Of a stretch of 64,000 nucleotides of DNA, positions 34,640 to 48,800 are shown in pieces. The stretch is from Turbatrix aceti (Eukaryota; Nematoda; Chromadorea; Rhabditida; Panagrolaimidae), in assembly GCA_963969345.1 (NCBI GenBank), contig OZ017767.1:8993547-9057546 (forward strand), read 5' to 3'. The notes under the pieces were generated by a model. It had not been told where the DNA came from. It ran no database searches and saw nothing but the letters and a program-made list of their open reading frames with translations. Position numbers and translations under genes: made by a program. Numbering within the stretch: position 1 is the first letter of the stretch; each line of letters opens with the position of its first letter.

Positions 34640-34745
34640 ATTAACATATATCGCATAAATATCGCATAAAAAGCTGGACACAGAAACAGTCAATGAGAGT
34701 ACGACGACGTCGATGATGTCGCCCATATTTTTTTGGATTCTAAAA
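34640..34745 (+). pseudogene. Duplicated promoter and first codons of the 33586 gene, truncated
   Basis: Compare TAAAAATTAACAT...ACACAGAA...AACAGTCA...AGTACGA.GACGTCGATG.TGTCGCCCA at 34635-34730 with the same string at 33510-33600. After the copied ATG and MMSPIFFWIL the frame stops within about 15 codons (34754). No further exons of the parent gene are seen downstream, so it is a fragment. Confidence 0.6.
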
Positions 34746-34754
34746 ACCCTATAA

Positions 34755-37125
34755 ACATTACATTTTTATGTTGAAAAATATGCGTGAACGTCCAAAATTA
34801 GTTTCAATGCAAAAATTAAGATTCTGCCAATGTTGAACGAGTTTAGAAGAAAATTTTGCCAAATTCTGTTTTCTATATGAACTTCGGTTTTATTGCAGAC
34901 GCCGACGCTGATGCATCGTTAGCCCACCAGTGAAGCGTCTGCTCACTCTCGCCAGGGGGCAAATCGATGACAAACGCATCTTTCATGAAGTGAAACACAG
35001 AAAAAAACGAAACGCGGCACAAAGCAGATAAATGTGTGCTTTCTAACTGCATTTTCTCTCATTTTGGCCGGTTTCTCGTCAGTTTTTTTTGTTGCTCGCG
35101 GCTTCTGTCACAAGCTGCCAAATTGTATCAACGCCTCATTTTTTTCTTGTTTACAAAATCAAAAAAATGTAACAAAAAAGGAAAATGTTTGTTCATGAAA
35201 ACTTTTCACTTTTTTTCCAGCTCGAATATTTTTCTTTTTTTCTTTTTTTTGAGCGTGAAAAGGAAAAAAAATGGAAAATTTTTTTTGCCGTTGTGATTTG
35301 TCTTCTCTTTCTTTCTCTTCTTCGTCGCTTTTCTCTGCCTTTCTAATGCCAGGAAAATTGCGTAATTGACTGTCAATTTTTTTCCGTCGCAGTAGACCGA
35401 ACTGAACTTCTGTTTTCTAACTAAATAACTCATTGGATGAAACAAACGTGTACGCTCAAAATTTCTGGTTTCAAACTTTTTTTTGTCTTTTTGCAGAATG
35501 TCATGAAATGACCTATTGTTCTGGTTTTCCGGTTTGTGTACTATGTATCTGTTGTTTTTTTTTCATTTGTCTTTTCTTCGAACAATTTTTTTTCATTTTT
35601 GTTGAAACAAAAATGGCACAGATTACGCGAATCAGGCGGATTTTGACTTTTGAAAAAACAAAATTTTGTGTTTGTAAACAAAAAAAACTCCTTTTTATCA
35701 TACTAATTTCATTCGTTTTCCGTCCAAATAGAAATTTTTGTTCAATTTTTGACCAACACTTAAACTTTTCATCGATCCATTTATTATTTATTTAGTATTT
35801 CATCTGCGACAAAAATTTTTTGACACATCTGGACAGATGATCCTTCCTTTGAATTAATGTTTGTACTCTTTTTTTGTGGATAATTTTTGCCCCTCTTTTT
35901 GTTGCCCTTGGCACTTTATTGAATTTTCAATTTTGCGTTAGACACATTTTTATTTCCGACAACGCAAAGCAGGACTTCTTTTGCTTTTTTGAACGCAAAA
36001 CCGGAAAGAAACATAATAACCGTAGTACTGACAGTGCTTGGGGTCAGATTAGATCACATTTCGTTTTCTCCGTCGGACAATGTCGTCTGCTCTTTTTTTT
36101 TCTGTTTTCCAGAAATAAATATTTTTTTGTTTATGCTCAACCGGACAGAGGTCGAGGAAAGGGGTCCAATGAACCATATCCCATTGTTCAACATTTTTTT
36201 ATTGTCTTTCTGCTAATTGCCCTCAAAGTACCTTTTTAATGGCACCAATTTTTGTAGGGGTTCAGTAGTTTTTTTGTTTTATGTATTTATATAATTACAT
36301 TGCATTAGTTCCTGCCTTAATGAGATTTGGCTTTTTTTCGATCGGCTTTAGTGATGAGATTTGTGTTTGCGATTAGTAGAAAGGATTTGGAAAAATTCGT
36401 CATTCTGTGAGAGTTTTCTTTTGTATTAAATATAAAAATTAAATGTTGTGTAATTCTTGGGACTATGTACAGATTATTTTAACACAAAACATAAAAAAAA
36501 CAATTTATAATTTTTTTAACGTGTTTACTGTAGAGAAATTCAATATTGTTTTTGTCAAAAATTTATGTAAATTTCTAATTATTTACAAAAAATGATAAAA
36601 TAATTTTTTACTTTTGAAAAAAATTGTTTTACTTATATATTCAGTTTGTAAACATTTTGTTCATCACAAATCTGTTGTTTTGCTTTTTTCACCAGATGAA
36701 CAGCTTGAAAGCAAACACTCTTTCCAATTCTATGATAAAAAATAAAACAACACTGAAAAAAATATCGTCAGTTTTTTCTGACGAATTCGTCAGTTTTTTG
36801 GTGCTGTGCACAGACGTCAGTTGAACTGACGAATGCATCGTTAGAAAAAACTGACGAATTCGTCAGAAAAAAATGACGATCGTGTTTTTCTCCCGCTTTT
36901 TCGCCCCCCTGCTTTTTGCCGTTCGCCTCACCCTTTTGTGCCCTCCGTGTCCTATATACACAGTTTACATAACAATTTATCACAATCAAACAAAAAATCA
37001 ACGACTTATCACAATAAAAAGATCTGTGGTGGCAGTTGTCGTCTGTGGTGGCGATGTTGCTTGTTCGTGCCTGGCGTGTAGTCCGTCGCAGAAGTAGACC
37101 AGAAACCGTATCAGCCATTGTTGAG
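34755..37125. other. AT-rich intergenic stretch with inverted CTGACGAATTCGTCAG motifs
   Basis: T- and A-rich DNA, no supported exon. At 36765-36880 there are repeated CTGACGAATTCGTCAG palindromes in two inverted halves around GTCAGTTGAACTGAC. Related CGTCAG hairpin sequence recurs at about 40036-40115. Confidence 0.55.
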
Positions 37126-37775
37126 TCATCGTTTGAAGATCATCATGTCGTCGTCGTCAACGTCGATTTCACCGCTGCCCCTTGATCGTTGATGAAGCCG
37201 ATTGGGCCTAAAAATCAAGAAAGTTAACTCGGATTTCAATTTTTTTCCAAAAACTTACATTTTGCATGCAGGCAAGGATGTCTGAAGGCTGTGTGAAGTA
37301 ATCTGAAAGCTTGAAGGACTTACTGAATACAAAATAAAACCCCAGCCATTTTTTATCAAAAAATTTGATGCCAACTGCCTTTCAATCATTTTTCACCTTT
37401 TTTTGCAATTGTGAAGCCAAATCTTGGCAACCCAGCTGTCGCAGCGCAATCCTACCTAACAAATCGCAGAACTCTCATGGCACAATCGCATAAAACGGAA
37501 AAAAAATGATTAAAACTTGGTTGGTATACAAAAAATAGTGAAAACGCCCCAAAACTTGGAAAAATTCAAAAACCTACGTCGGTGGAGGAAGGTTCGCTCG
37601 GATAAGGGTGCCGGTAGGTTGTACATGCTTGGAGGGTGTCGCCGGATGAGTCTGAAACAAAAGCAAAACAATTCACGCTAAAAAAACAACAATTACAACA
37701 CGAACGCGAAAAAAAGAACATAGACAAAAAAAGAACAAAGTTGGGCTGATCAAGCCGAGCGCTGCGACGCAACAT
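37126..37775 (-). CDS. Possible small three-exon gene (64 residues), unknown
   Basis: Minus-strand exons 37775-37737, 37652-37579, 37207-37126 join in consistent phase (0, then 2). The protein starts MLRRSARLDQPNF and ends with a basic-acidic tail (RSRGSGEIDVDDDDMMIFKR). Exon 2 has a good TTGTTTCAG acceptor and exon 3 a TTTTTAG acceptor; the first donor (TTT/GTTCTT) is weak, so exon 1 is the least certain and another start may exist upstream. Composition of exons 2-3 is GC-rich and non-repetitive compared with its surroundings, which supports coding. No family recognised. Confidence 0.4.
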
Positions 37776-37904
37776 TCGTGTTGAGACTCCTCGACAACGT
37801 AAAAGTCGCAGAACGCGCGTGTCGTAAAATTAATTAGACGAAATTTATTTCTAAATTCGAAAACTTAGGTTTTTGAATAGATATTTGTAAGTTTTTTGTT
37901 TTGA

Positions 37905-39680
37905 TAAAATAGAATCAAGTATTGTCGTTCGAACTGGGCTACTGGCGTTTTTCAAAATTTTCATTTTTGACAAAATTAAAGGAGGTGTACTAGAAAATTC
38001 ATTACTTGGTAAAAAATAAAGTTACACATGCGGTTAAAAATGATTTCGAAGCACAACAAAATTCTCTATCTAGTAAAAATATGCACATGCTTCAAAATAA
38101 TTTTCAAATGCCTGAAAAACTCAAGCTTCCAAAAAATTTTCCTGAAATATGAATTTTCAAAACTTTTTCGAAGCGTAATCCAAAAACTAAAATCGGCATC
38201 GCATTCTACAGTATCTTTTACATCTGGAGCGATTGTTTCAGAATTTTATATTTTTTCCGCGCGCCAGTGCAAATTTTCTCCTGAACCTCCCTTTTTTTGT
38301 TGAGCAAACACCAAAATTTTTCAAAGTAGGGTTCGGTAAAAAAATCGGCATGGATCGCGTTCGAAATGCATTTACGCGAAAAGTTAGGGTCCGGGGCAGA
38401 AATGAACGCTGAAGCGAATGGCGTACTCAGTTTTTTAAATTGAGTTCTAAAAAGTTCCGAAAACCTAATTTTTCTCAGAAATTTCATTTTTTTCAAAACT
38501 TCTAAGGTGATAAGGTATAGATTTTTCTTCAAAATCAGTTAGAGAATTTAGTTTCGCTTCAGAATTGCTTTTGTTTGCCTTCCTAGCTCATTTTGTTTAT
38601 GCGCCGCGATTTTTCTACCATACCTCCTTCGATTTTGTCAATTTTGAACGAATTAAAAAAAAGAATTATGTCAGCATAAAGAACACCCCTGAAACTGTCT
38701 GTAAACAAAATTTCATAAACAAAACTGAATTTTGGGCTGAGTTACATGTTTTTGTAATTTGGTGCGAAATCCACATCCTCAAAATGCATTGACTCGCGCG
38801 CGCAACATGCGAAAGCCTCGGCAGTCTGGTGCGCTTTGGAGCTCTGGACAAAAGTCGGTTGAATTAAATTTATTTAAAAAATTCAAAAAAGTGAGCGTTT
38901 ATTGTCTATTGTCTTTCTTTTTTTGGTACAAATAGAATCGAGCATCGTCTTTCAAATGAGGCGATTCCCGTTTTGCAAAGTTGGCATTTGTGACAAATTT
39001 GAGTAGGGTGTACTAGAAAAATCATATTTATGTACGTAATAAAGATCGAAACCCAATCCAAAATGCATTCGACGCGCAACAAAATTTTCTTTCTAACGAT
39101 TATATTTAGTCCTACCCTAATGATTAGGCAAGTGCAAGAAAAAATTAAATTTTTGAAACAAAAATTTTGTTTCGAAAATTTCGAAACATTTTCGAAACCG
39201 GATCAAAAAACGAATATCAAAATTAGATTCCGCAGCATCTTTTACGTCTAAGGGCGGTGTTTCAGAATTTTTTCTCTTTCCGACGCGCCGGTGTATAATT
39301 TCTCCTGAACCCTACTTTTTTTGAGTTCCAGGCAACAAAAATTTTCAAAGTAGGGTTCGGCAAAAAAATCAACAAACGGCGCGTTTGTTATGCATTTTTT
39401 TGAAAATTTAGGCTCTGGGGTAAAAATGAACGCAGAATACAATGGTGCTATCAGTTTTGTGACTCGGGTTCTAAAAAGTTTCGAAAACCTAATTTTTTTC
39501 GGAAATTTCAATTTTTTCGAAACTTTCAAAGTGACAAGGGGTATATTTTTTTTCAAAATTAGTTAGAGAATTTTATTGCGCTTCAGAATTGCTGTCCCAC
39601 GCATTTTTAGCTCTTCTGGTTCATTCACAGCGATTTATTTACCATACCTCTCTCAAATTCGACAATTTTGGCCGATTTCG
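37905..39680 (+). repeat. Diverged tandem duplication (~1.02-kb period) of non-coding DNA
   Basis: Segment 37905-38650 aligns with 38930-39680. Shared landmarks: GGTGTACTAGAAAA, CAAAGTAGGGTTCGG, CTTCAGAATTGCT, and TTTACCATACCTC-type strings. By eye identity is about 70 percent. No conserved reading frame is evident between copies, so I do not call a gene. Confidence 0.65.
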
Positions 39681-39771
39681 GCAGTCAAAATTGTTCGAAC
39701 ATTTGTATTTTTGCTTGGCAAAAAACTAGAAATGCCGAATACAATAGAAAAACACCATAAAAACATTTTTT

Positions 39772-39850
39772 GTATTGCGGGATTCGAACCGCACACCCTC
39801 AGCTTCGCAGTCCTACCCCCTACCAGCATCGCTATTTAGGAAATTGCAGG
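39772..39850 (-). other. tRNA-like sequence with box A and box B, not a functional tRNA
   Basis: Minus strand: box A-like TAGCGATGCTGG, 32 nt, then box B GGTTCGAATCC. Spacing suits a tRNA, but the acceptor stem does not pair and the T-stem has an extra loop base. Likely a pseudo-tRNA or tRNA-derived repeat. Confidence 0.45.
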
Positions 39851-42800
39851 GATTTCGTCTTTTTTTCGCCGCGGACTAGCATTTCAGATACCAGACGCTG
39901 TAATTTGTACCATGTCCATCCACAAATGTTCTTTTTACCCGTAAAACAATGCCTGATACACAAGAAAGCAATTGCATGTGCAATTTAACGTACAAAAAGC
40001 TTTATAGCGCAAATGGCGAAATCGAGTTTTTGATAATCGTCAGTTTTTTCTGACGAAAATCGTCAGTTTTGAAAACTGATGAAAATCGTCAGATTTTTTT
40101 AAACAAAATCGTCAGAATGCACAACTGACAATTCAAATTTTTCTCAGTGAACATTTATTGTTTTTGCGAACACAATAAGCTCGGCTCCTTCTCACAAGCA
40201 AACTTTTTGCATCGATCACTCACATCAATCATCATCATATTGCTACCTCCTCATGTCCTATAACTCAGCTCGCACTTCCGGTAGGAGTGTTTATTAGCTT
40301 ATCACTTCACATATTTGCTCATTTGTCTCAATCGAAAAAAAACCAAAAAATCTTTCTTGAAGATTTTTCACTCAAAAAAAAATGTAGCCAAGTTGCTTTT
40401 AGCCACTTACAACACTTGGCAGTTTAGTGTGCCATTTTTCTTTTTGTTAAAAAATTTATAAGTGCAGTCACAAATTTATGATTTTTTATGTCGCTTGGTG
40501 TTAAATTTTTTCTTTGGCGCATGTTGTTCAATTCTGTCAGACAAAATAAATATGTGTTTACTTCCGGGTTTGTCACCTTTCAGGGGCTAAAACACAAAAA
40601 AAAATTGTTGTGAGAAATTGATACGTCAAATATGTATTGACAAACGGAAACGCAATCCGAAGTTGTGTTTTTGTTTTAAAAAAATAATAGTCAGTATCTT
40701 CGTTTTCAAAAACCAGCGAATAATTTTTTTGCATGTTGCATGCAAGTTGTTGTCTAAAAAATGTTTACGAAAATTATTTTTTAGACCAAAAGCCACGTTT
40801 TACGGACAAACTTGTTTTTGCAAAAGTTCAAACTCAATTTTCCATAGTTAATTTTCCACATTTTCACGCTCCGTCATTACCCATGACATCAATGGGGACG
40901 TCACGCCACCACAGGGCTCTGTTGAGTCCATGTCAATGCTCAATGCTTATGAGTAGGAGAAAAGGCACTTGTCCATGTTTTTTTCTCAATTTTTTCCTCC
41001 GGATCTCGTTTGCTGCTGCACATCTTGTTTTTTTTTGTTCAGTTCCAATTGCATTTTGTAGCGCGCAATGATTATTTTTGCAGTGATGTTCGAGCTCATG
41101 GCAGCCTTAAATTATTTAGTACTTGCACGGAAAATTTTTTGCACACATTTGAAAATTGTTATATGCAAAATGAAACGGATTTTGTTCTGAAATTTAACAA
41201 AAAATAAGTTTCGAATTGATTTTTCATAACCTATTTTTCTGAAACCGAATTAAGTTCGAAAAGTGAATTTGTCGTTTTTTGTTTGCATCTTTTACCGCAT
41301 AAATAAAAATTAATAGCTTCCGTGCTTTCTGTCAAACTGCATTTTTATTAGAGCAAAAAACCGCACATATTAACCCCAATGCCATACTATTATTTATTTC
41401 ACCATTACTCAGTGAAATAAATATTTACCATTTATTTTATGGGTGCATAAAGAAGCAAAATTGCGTTTTGTTATTTTTTAGAACTGTTAGAACATTTTCT
41501 AAAATATTGTGGCAAGACAAAAATATTGCATTACTATAAATTTGACCCCCCGATTAAAATTACTTGTAACGATTGCAACATTTTAAAAACATTTTACATA
41601 AAAAAATCTGTAAAATTGTATTATTTTGAAAAAAAAATCTATAAAATTGTATTATTTGAACTATATACATATTTTTGCTTCAATGAAATTAGAACAAAAA
41701 AAGTATATTATACATACAAACTGAATTCTAAATTTTAATCGCACAATTTTTTGGCTAGAATGACCAAAAAAGTCCAAAAACCAAAGTCACAGCGCAGCTG
41801 TGTAAACCTTTGATGATTTTTTTAATTTAATTATTTAATGAACGCTTTCGTTCATTCATGAACGAATTTTAAACGTGACTAACTAAAAACGAATTCGATT
41901 TTTTTTAGTTCTCACATTATTAAATATATTAAATAAATACATAAATTTAAAATAACAAAACATTGCAAGTTACCAATTTCCGAGTTCAGAGCGTTCATAG
42001 TTTCCCGCAAGCATTCATTGCCAGTCCAGTTAAAGAAAAAAAGGAACTAAAAAATACATCTAATAATTTTCTTCGTTGCTGCATCGGCGGCGAAGGCGTT
42101 TTTCGTTTGTTCATTCGTTGTCGTTCGTTCGGCTTTTATTTTTTTTACGTTTGGTTAATATTGTGGAATTACTATTTTTTTTCATGACTTCCTGGAGGCC
42201 ACCAGGGAGTCATGCTGGTCATAAGCCTGGGGGGGTTTGGTGTTCAGAAATATGTATGTTGTAATAATAATATTTACAATGTCGTTTTTGGGGGGTCAGT
42301 GTAATTTTTAGGATTTACACGCAAAAAATGGCGCGAATTGTTCAAAGTTCAAAATAATAAATATCACTTTTTTAAAGCATATTATTTTTTTATTCGATAT
42401 TTTGATTTCCACTTTTTGGATCGATGTGATCAAAAAAAATTGCAGAATCCAAAAAAAATTACATTTGTGCACTGTACCGAAATCGTGTTGAGACACAAAC
42501 TTTTGTAAATCACTTTTTTGACAAATTCAATTTCCGTGGTGTGTTTGTCAAATTGAAATTTCCTAAATTGACAAAAAAACAAATCACGAAAATGAAAAAC
42601 AATTGAACGCGTGCGACTTTTTTTAGGTTGCGTGTTTTTTTTGGCACTTTGATTAAATATTAGTTTTTCTGCTCGTTTCTCTTCTCGGCTGAGATTGTGG
42701 TTTTTTTCTTGTGTAAGTAAGTAGTTACTTGTCACCCCCCCCCCCATTTTTTTTTGTTGCTTTGAAGCATCAACAACGCAACGCAACATTCAATGTTCAT

Positions 42801-45800
42801 TGCCTGAAGCAAGCGAAGCAGCGCACATGGATGGTTTGTTCATTCATTCATGCAGATGAACACCAAAATGGCCTTTTCTCAAACAAAGTCAACATTTTTG
42901 GCTATACCACGCGCTTTTTGGCCATGGCCCTTTAAAAATCTCGTGTGCGCGAAATTTGTCCCCCTTTTTACAGACAGTTCGGGCAATAAATCTAAAATTC
43001 AGAAACTGAGTGTGTGACATATGTATTTGAAATGCAGGGGCGCGCAGGACTGGGCAGGGCAGGAGCACATGATGCTGTGGCATCCTGATGCTTTATGCAG
43101 ATATGACTGACTGACTGACTGACTGACTCGATAGATGGATGCTGGATGGCATGTGTGGCTTTCCCAGCTGCCAAGTTGCGCGTGCGCGAAATGGACTTGA
43201 AACAGAAACAGAAACAGAAACAAATGTGTATTTAGTATGTTTTATGATGCCATAGAGGCCAAAGGCGCGCGCACTTGTTATGCATTTTGGCATTTCTAAA
43301 TATAATGGTTGGGTTTTCATAAATCGGATGTTTTAGAGTCGGAAATTAGTATGAAAAACGGTTTTAAAAAAGAAAAACAAACAACATTTTTTTACACGTT
43401 TTAAAGAATTTCATTCAAGTTTATCGATTTCGTAATAAATTTAATTGATGCACCAAACCCTGCAATGACGCAATGTATTATATGATAATTACTAATTTAT
43501 TATCTCCTATAACATTTTCCCTGAACCTATTCGTTTTTTTTGAGATTTATCATGGATTAAATGAACTTCATATTTTATGCTGCACACTGACACATCGTAA
43601 AAAACATACGCTTTATTGCATCCATATCCCATCAGACTATAATCTCTGATACATTTTCATTCATTTTCTTAATTCCCGTTCTCATCCCCTTTGCTAGAGA
43701 CCACCCGGAAAGTAAATAGCCTGCAAATCTGTATTTTCCTGGAAGGCTTTTCATGATAATGAAAAATGAAAAAAATCCTTCAAATCGGCCTTTCGGCTTT
43801 TGTTAGAGGACAAAAATGGGTGATTTTCGGTAAAAAAAGAAAAACGACTTTTTTGAATATAATAAAATTTTTGCAAAACGATGCACGTTTTTTCGAACTT
43901 ACATTTTGTCTTCATTCGAAAAAAATTTTCCCTTTGAGACCTTTTTGTTGTTCAAACTGAAATTTTGAATTCGAAAAGAACGCGCGTGGTGCATTTTCCA
44001 CTCGAGACCACGTTGTCTCAAGTGGAAAATATTTTCTTTCCACTCGAGACCAAATTGTCTCAAAAAAAATAGAAATTTTTCCTGTTGAGACTCAGTTGGT
44101 TGTCCAAATATCTATGTATCAATTTTTCGGTCGTGTCTGTCAACTTTTGACCTTGTCCCCATGGGTTTTCACTCTGCGTGCCGCAAAACAACGAACATCA
44201 TGAATCAAATCCCTTCCCTTCCCTTCCCACCCCCTCCCCCATCCATTGCCTTGTTAGTCTTCCAAATAACACAGCGGCTAATTATGCGTTGTAATATGGG
44301 TTTTACCGAATATCCTTCCTTCCCCGAGCCGGCCTCGGCCAGACAATGATGTCGCGCAATTCCGCTGTCTGACGGAGGGCAATGAAGACGTCACTGACCC
44401 ATTTCTGCTTTCATTCATTTTCTAGGAAAGAAAAGAGGATCGAGGCACTCGCCTGAGCGCTCAGGTAATGTAATCTTTCTATTGCAACGCCAAATTAATA
44501 TACTATTCATTCATTCATTCATTCATTCACAAGTTGCACTCCATTTGTGTCGATTGAGCAGTGTCACCCATGTTATGTATTTTTTGGCTTAGGTAATTAT
44601 TTTTTTATCCAGGTAACACTCTTTTTTTTGTCACTTGGTCTCACATCAGGCAATTAAAATTGTTTAAGATGAAGGTTAGATGAGGTAATGGAGGGGAAAA
44701 GGATTCGCTGAAATGTCTTTTTAGGACATTTATGCGTTCTGCGTTTTGGGCTGGCTAAAATTGGCCAAAGAGAGGTTTGATGATCGTTAACGTGCAAACA
44801 CGTTTGTGGAATGATTAGAAATTAGGTTTTACGATAAAAAAATTTTACACATACACCGTCAGATTTTTTTTAACACCAAAAAAACTTAATTTTGCGTTTT
44901 TACAATTTTTAGTCAAATTTTTTATCTTTTAAAACCAAAATTTAAATAAATGCTGTACAACTTGTTTAATAAATTTTATGATTTTTTTAAAATTTTTATT
45001 CACAATTTGTTTGAAACCTGTTCACAATTCATCAACCCTGGCCCAGCTTGTTGACAACTTTTGCCCAGCGTAAAATTTTTTGTGTTCGTTCGAAAAGATC
45101 AAAAATTATAGTTTTCATCAAACCAGTTTTTTTCTGCAACGCGCTCCTTTGCTGAAAAAAAAAAGATTATATATTTGTTCATTTCGTTTTTTATAGCTCA
45201 TTTCAGTTCTGTTCGTTCGTACATTTACATGTGTGTATCAATTCACCAGATTCTGATGTGAATCCTGATCAAATTTGAAATGTTAGATATTTGCGCACTT
45301 CATGATGCGTTTTTTTTTGAGCGATGAATGATTTGCAATTTTGCGCAAACAGATTCAGATTCGAAAAAGTTGTCAAAAAATGACACAACTTGGAGCAATT
45401 CGCGCAATTTGTATTTATTTCCTTTTTGACGGGGAAAAAGGGAGAGAGTTTGGCTTGGGGGCTTCTTTCGTTCAGACCATCCACCCACCCACTGGCTTGT
45501 CTCCTCATCGATATTATGCGAGGAGGAGCTCTTCTTTCTATGGAACGGACTCGACTCCCGATGTGTCTCTTCGACTGACGGAGACATTTTCTCTATTTGA
45601 ACTAGGGGGACAAGACGAAGGCGTCAGTTTATGGCTTTGCAGACTTCCTATTTTTTTGGACATTTCAAAAGATTATGTAATTATTTAGATTTTGGTTTGT
45701 CTCAACACGATAATTTTTTTTATTAAAAAATTTGAATTCTTCTTGGTTTGATTCGAAAGGGCTTTTGAGCCTCAAAATACCCTGTTTTTTTGTGTGATGT

Positions 45801-48800
45801 ATAATATTTTTTTTTGTAATTGCAACCTGTGACCAAAGTGAGCACAGACATCTACACCTTCTCATTTTTCACTTCCGCGACTTTCTCGTTTTACGTTTTA
45901 CGTTTGTCATTTTTTGATGATGTTTGGTGGCCATAAAACAGAATTGTGGGCCTTTTTTGGTTTAAAAACCGTCGTTTGTCATTTCTCGATTTCTTTGAAG
46001 TGCTTTGCTTTATTTTTTCAACAAGGCTAAAGGGGGGGCCCCCTTCGGGGGCCCCAGGAAGGGAAAGGGAAGGAAGGGGAAGGCAAGGCAAGGCAAGGTA
46101 AAGGCATCAAGGAAGGATCAGAAGGATCGCAAAATCGAAAAGGATCGTCTATCGTTTTGTTGTTTATTTTCTTTTTGCCCGTTTTTCGTTTATCTTTTGC
46201 CGATCATAATTTTACCGATAGAAAATAATTATTTTTTGTTATTATCTTTTCAAATAACCGACGATTTGCATATTATCAAAATCAAATCAAATACATATAA
46301 TCGTTTTTTGACCCGCTTTAAAAATATTGGAATACATAAATATAATGGGGGCCCCTTCGGGGCCCCATGTAATTTGTTTTACGCTTTTATAAAATATAAG
46401 TAATAATGTTGCTTTTCAATATCGCGCATCTTTCGCCATCGCCTAATAAATCCTCGCCCGCTGCAATCGCTTATTGACCCGTTTCAAAGCATAACACCAA
46501 ACACAAAAAAATATTCAAAGAATATGTACTAACACTAACACTGGGGCCCAGGAAAAATAGCAATTTAACAAAAATCATAAAATTATGTGATACATAAATC
46601 ATCAAAATTAATAACAACAATCTCTTGTTTTGCCATCTTTCGCCATCACCCAATCGCCCACTGTCACCGCCGTTGCGGTTCTCTCGACTGATGGCATGTG
46701 CGCCGTCCGTCTCTGCACCCGCTGTCTGGTCCGCCCCCACACCATGGATTTCATTTTCTGAGAGATCAAAAAATTGAATTATTCAAATTAATTTTTAAAA
46801 AGTTGAAAAAATGTTTTTCATACTCAGCAAAAAATGGCAATGCTATTGATATAACATTTGCCCCTACCCCAGTTACTGGCACAAATTATTTTTTTGTAAA
46901 CCAAAAATTCAAATTTGTTCATTTTTGATTTTTGATTGTCAAATGACCCATCATTATGATTGCCTATTTCCAAGGAATTCAAAAATATTTTTTTCAACAT
47001 TTTTAAAATTAATTTAACAGAATCATTTTTTTGTCTTACGCAATCGTCCTTGCGCTATCGCTCGCTCGCTCACACTCACCCACTTGACCCTGCGCGCCGC
47101 CTCCTCCCTCTATCGCGCTTTCGCCATTTTTGATGACAAAATTTTGACAATTATGATAAAGCGCGCATTATCTTTTTCAAATGAATGCCTCCGGACCTAA
47201 TGGTTTATGAGATCGTTGATAGCGTAAAATTTGGATTTTATCGAATATACATAACGTAAAATTAAAATTGTGTCCTTGCAGAAACACCTTACTATATAGA
47301 GAGGTAACACTCCTGGCGTGTTGTTGTGTTTTGATGCAATAGTGTTGATTTTTGGGGTTTTCTGATGGATTTTGAGATGTCTGATTTTGCAGAATTCGTC
47401 ATTTTGAACAAAATTGAGGTTTTCAGTGTATGTAAAAAAATTTAATTTATAAATATATTTTTTGCATGTTTCGCGCACGTTTTGAAACTGGTTTTTTGAA
47501 AAATAATTTTTGTGTTTATTTTTTAACTGTTTTTCAAAAGAACTCGTTCATGTAAAAAAACATAATTATTAAATGCTATTTTTTATAAACAAAAAAATTC
47601 AATTTCAGTAATAAACGCAAAACCAAAACATGCTAAATTTTACACGGGTTGCTAAAAAATAATTATGTATTTGTTATTTGCGGTTGTCTATGTTATTTTT
47701 CTTCTGCACGCCGCCGCACTCAAAAAACCCTGTCTAAACACAAACAAAAACCGAGTCCGAGCCCCGCATTAGAAAAAATCTCGGGGCTGTTTTTTTCCGT
47801 GCCGCCTCTTCTAAAATTTTCCTTTTTTTTCCAATTAGTTAGCATTCGTTTGGTGGGTAAGAAAACTATATAATGACGGCAGTAGTAGTCTCGGCCACTT
47901 GGTGGTGGTGGTGGATGCTATGGTGGTGGCAAGAGCAAAAACGACTTATTTACGTGCGTTTTGCAACAACTTGGCCCCATCATGTAGGCTAGGCTAGGCC
48001 AATTTGCTTTGTTTATTTACTCGCAACTATAAAAAATATTGATTTTTCGAAGTTTGGATTTTTTGGGGTTTTTTTGCGAATTTAGAGGTGGGTGGTCTTT
48101 ATGATCAGTCGTTTTGATTGTGGGTGGTCCCCGTTAAAAATGGGATTTCTGTGGGTGGTCGAAATTTTTTTTCGTTATTTTTTGCCCTGTCTTGTAAAAA
48201 GTCGAGCCTAGGACGCCTAAACTTGTACTAAAGGTGTCAGGCAGTCCATAGAGACAAAAACAGGCGCCATTTTACGACTCAAAAAAAAGAAAGAAACAAA
48301 ATTGCAATTTATGTTTTTTTTGCTTCAGCCTTGAACAAAAGTAAGTATCTGGTGTCTGTCGCCAATAAAACTCACGCGGATTACTTGTACTGTGCGTAAT
48401 TACACCTTTCTTCTCACAGGTGATGGAGAGGCCCTGTTCCTTGTTCCTTTTTTTTCTCCATGCAAACTCACCTTTCCCATTCTCACTTTCACTTTTACTT
48501 TCACCGTCGTCGTCGCCGTCACCGTCACCGTCATCGTGTTCCTCTTCCCAAAAAAAGTTGTTGGTTGCATAATAAAAGAACTATGTATTGTATTGCGCTA
48601 CCTTCGTTTCTATAAGTGTCAACAAGGGAGTAGGTTGACAAGTGGTCGGAAAAGTACACTCACGTACGTGCGTACGTAAGTAAGCTAGTGTGAGTTCAGT
48701 TCGTGAGGAGTTTTGAGTTCTACTAGATGAAGAATGAATGAATGAATGAATGAAACAATGTTGGGAAACGAGAGTGAACGAACCAAGAACCAACCAACCA

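Noticed and set aside
38028..39556. Matching short frames in the 37.9-39.7 kb tandem duplication
   Set aside because: Frames differ between copies with stops and indels; similarity reflects DNA duplication only.
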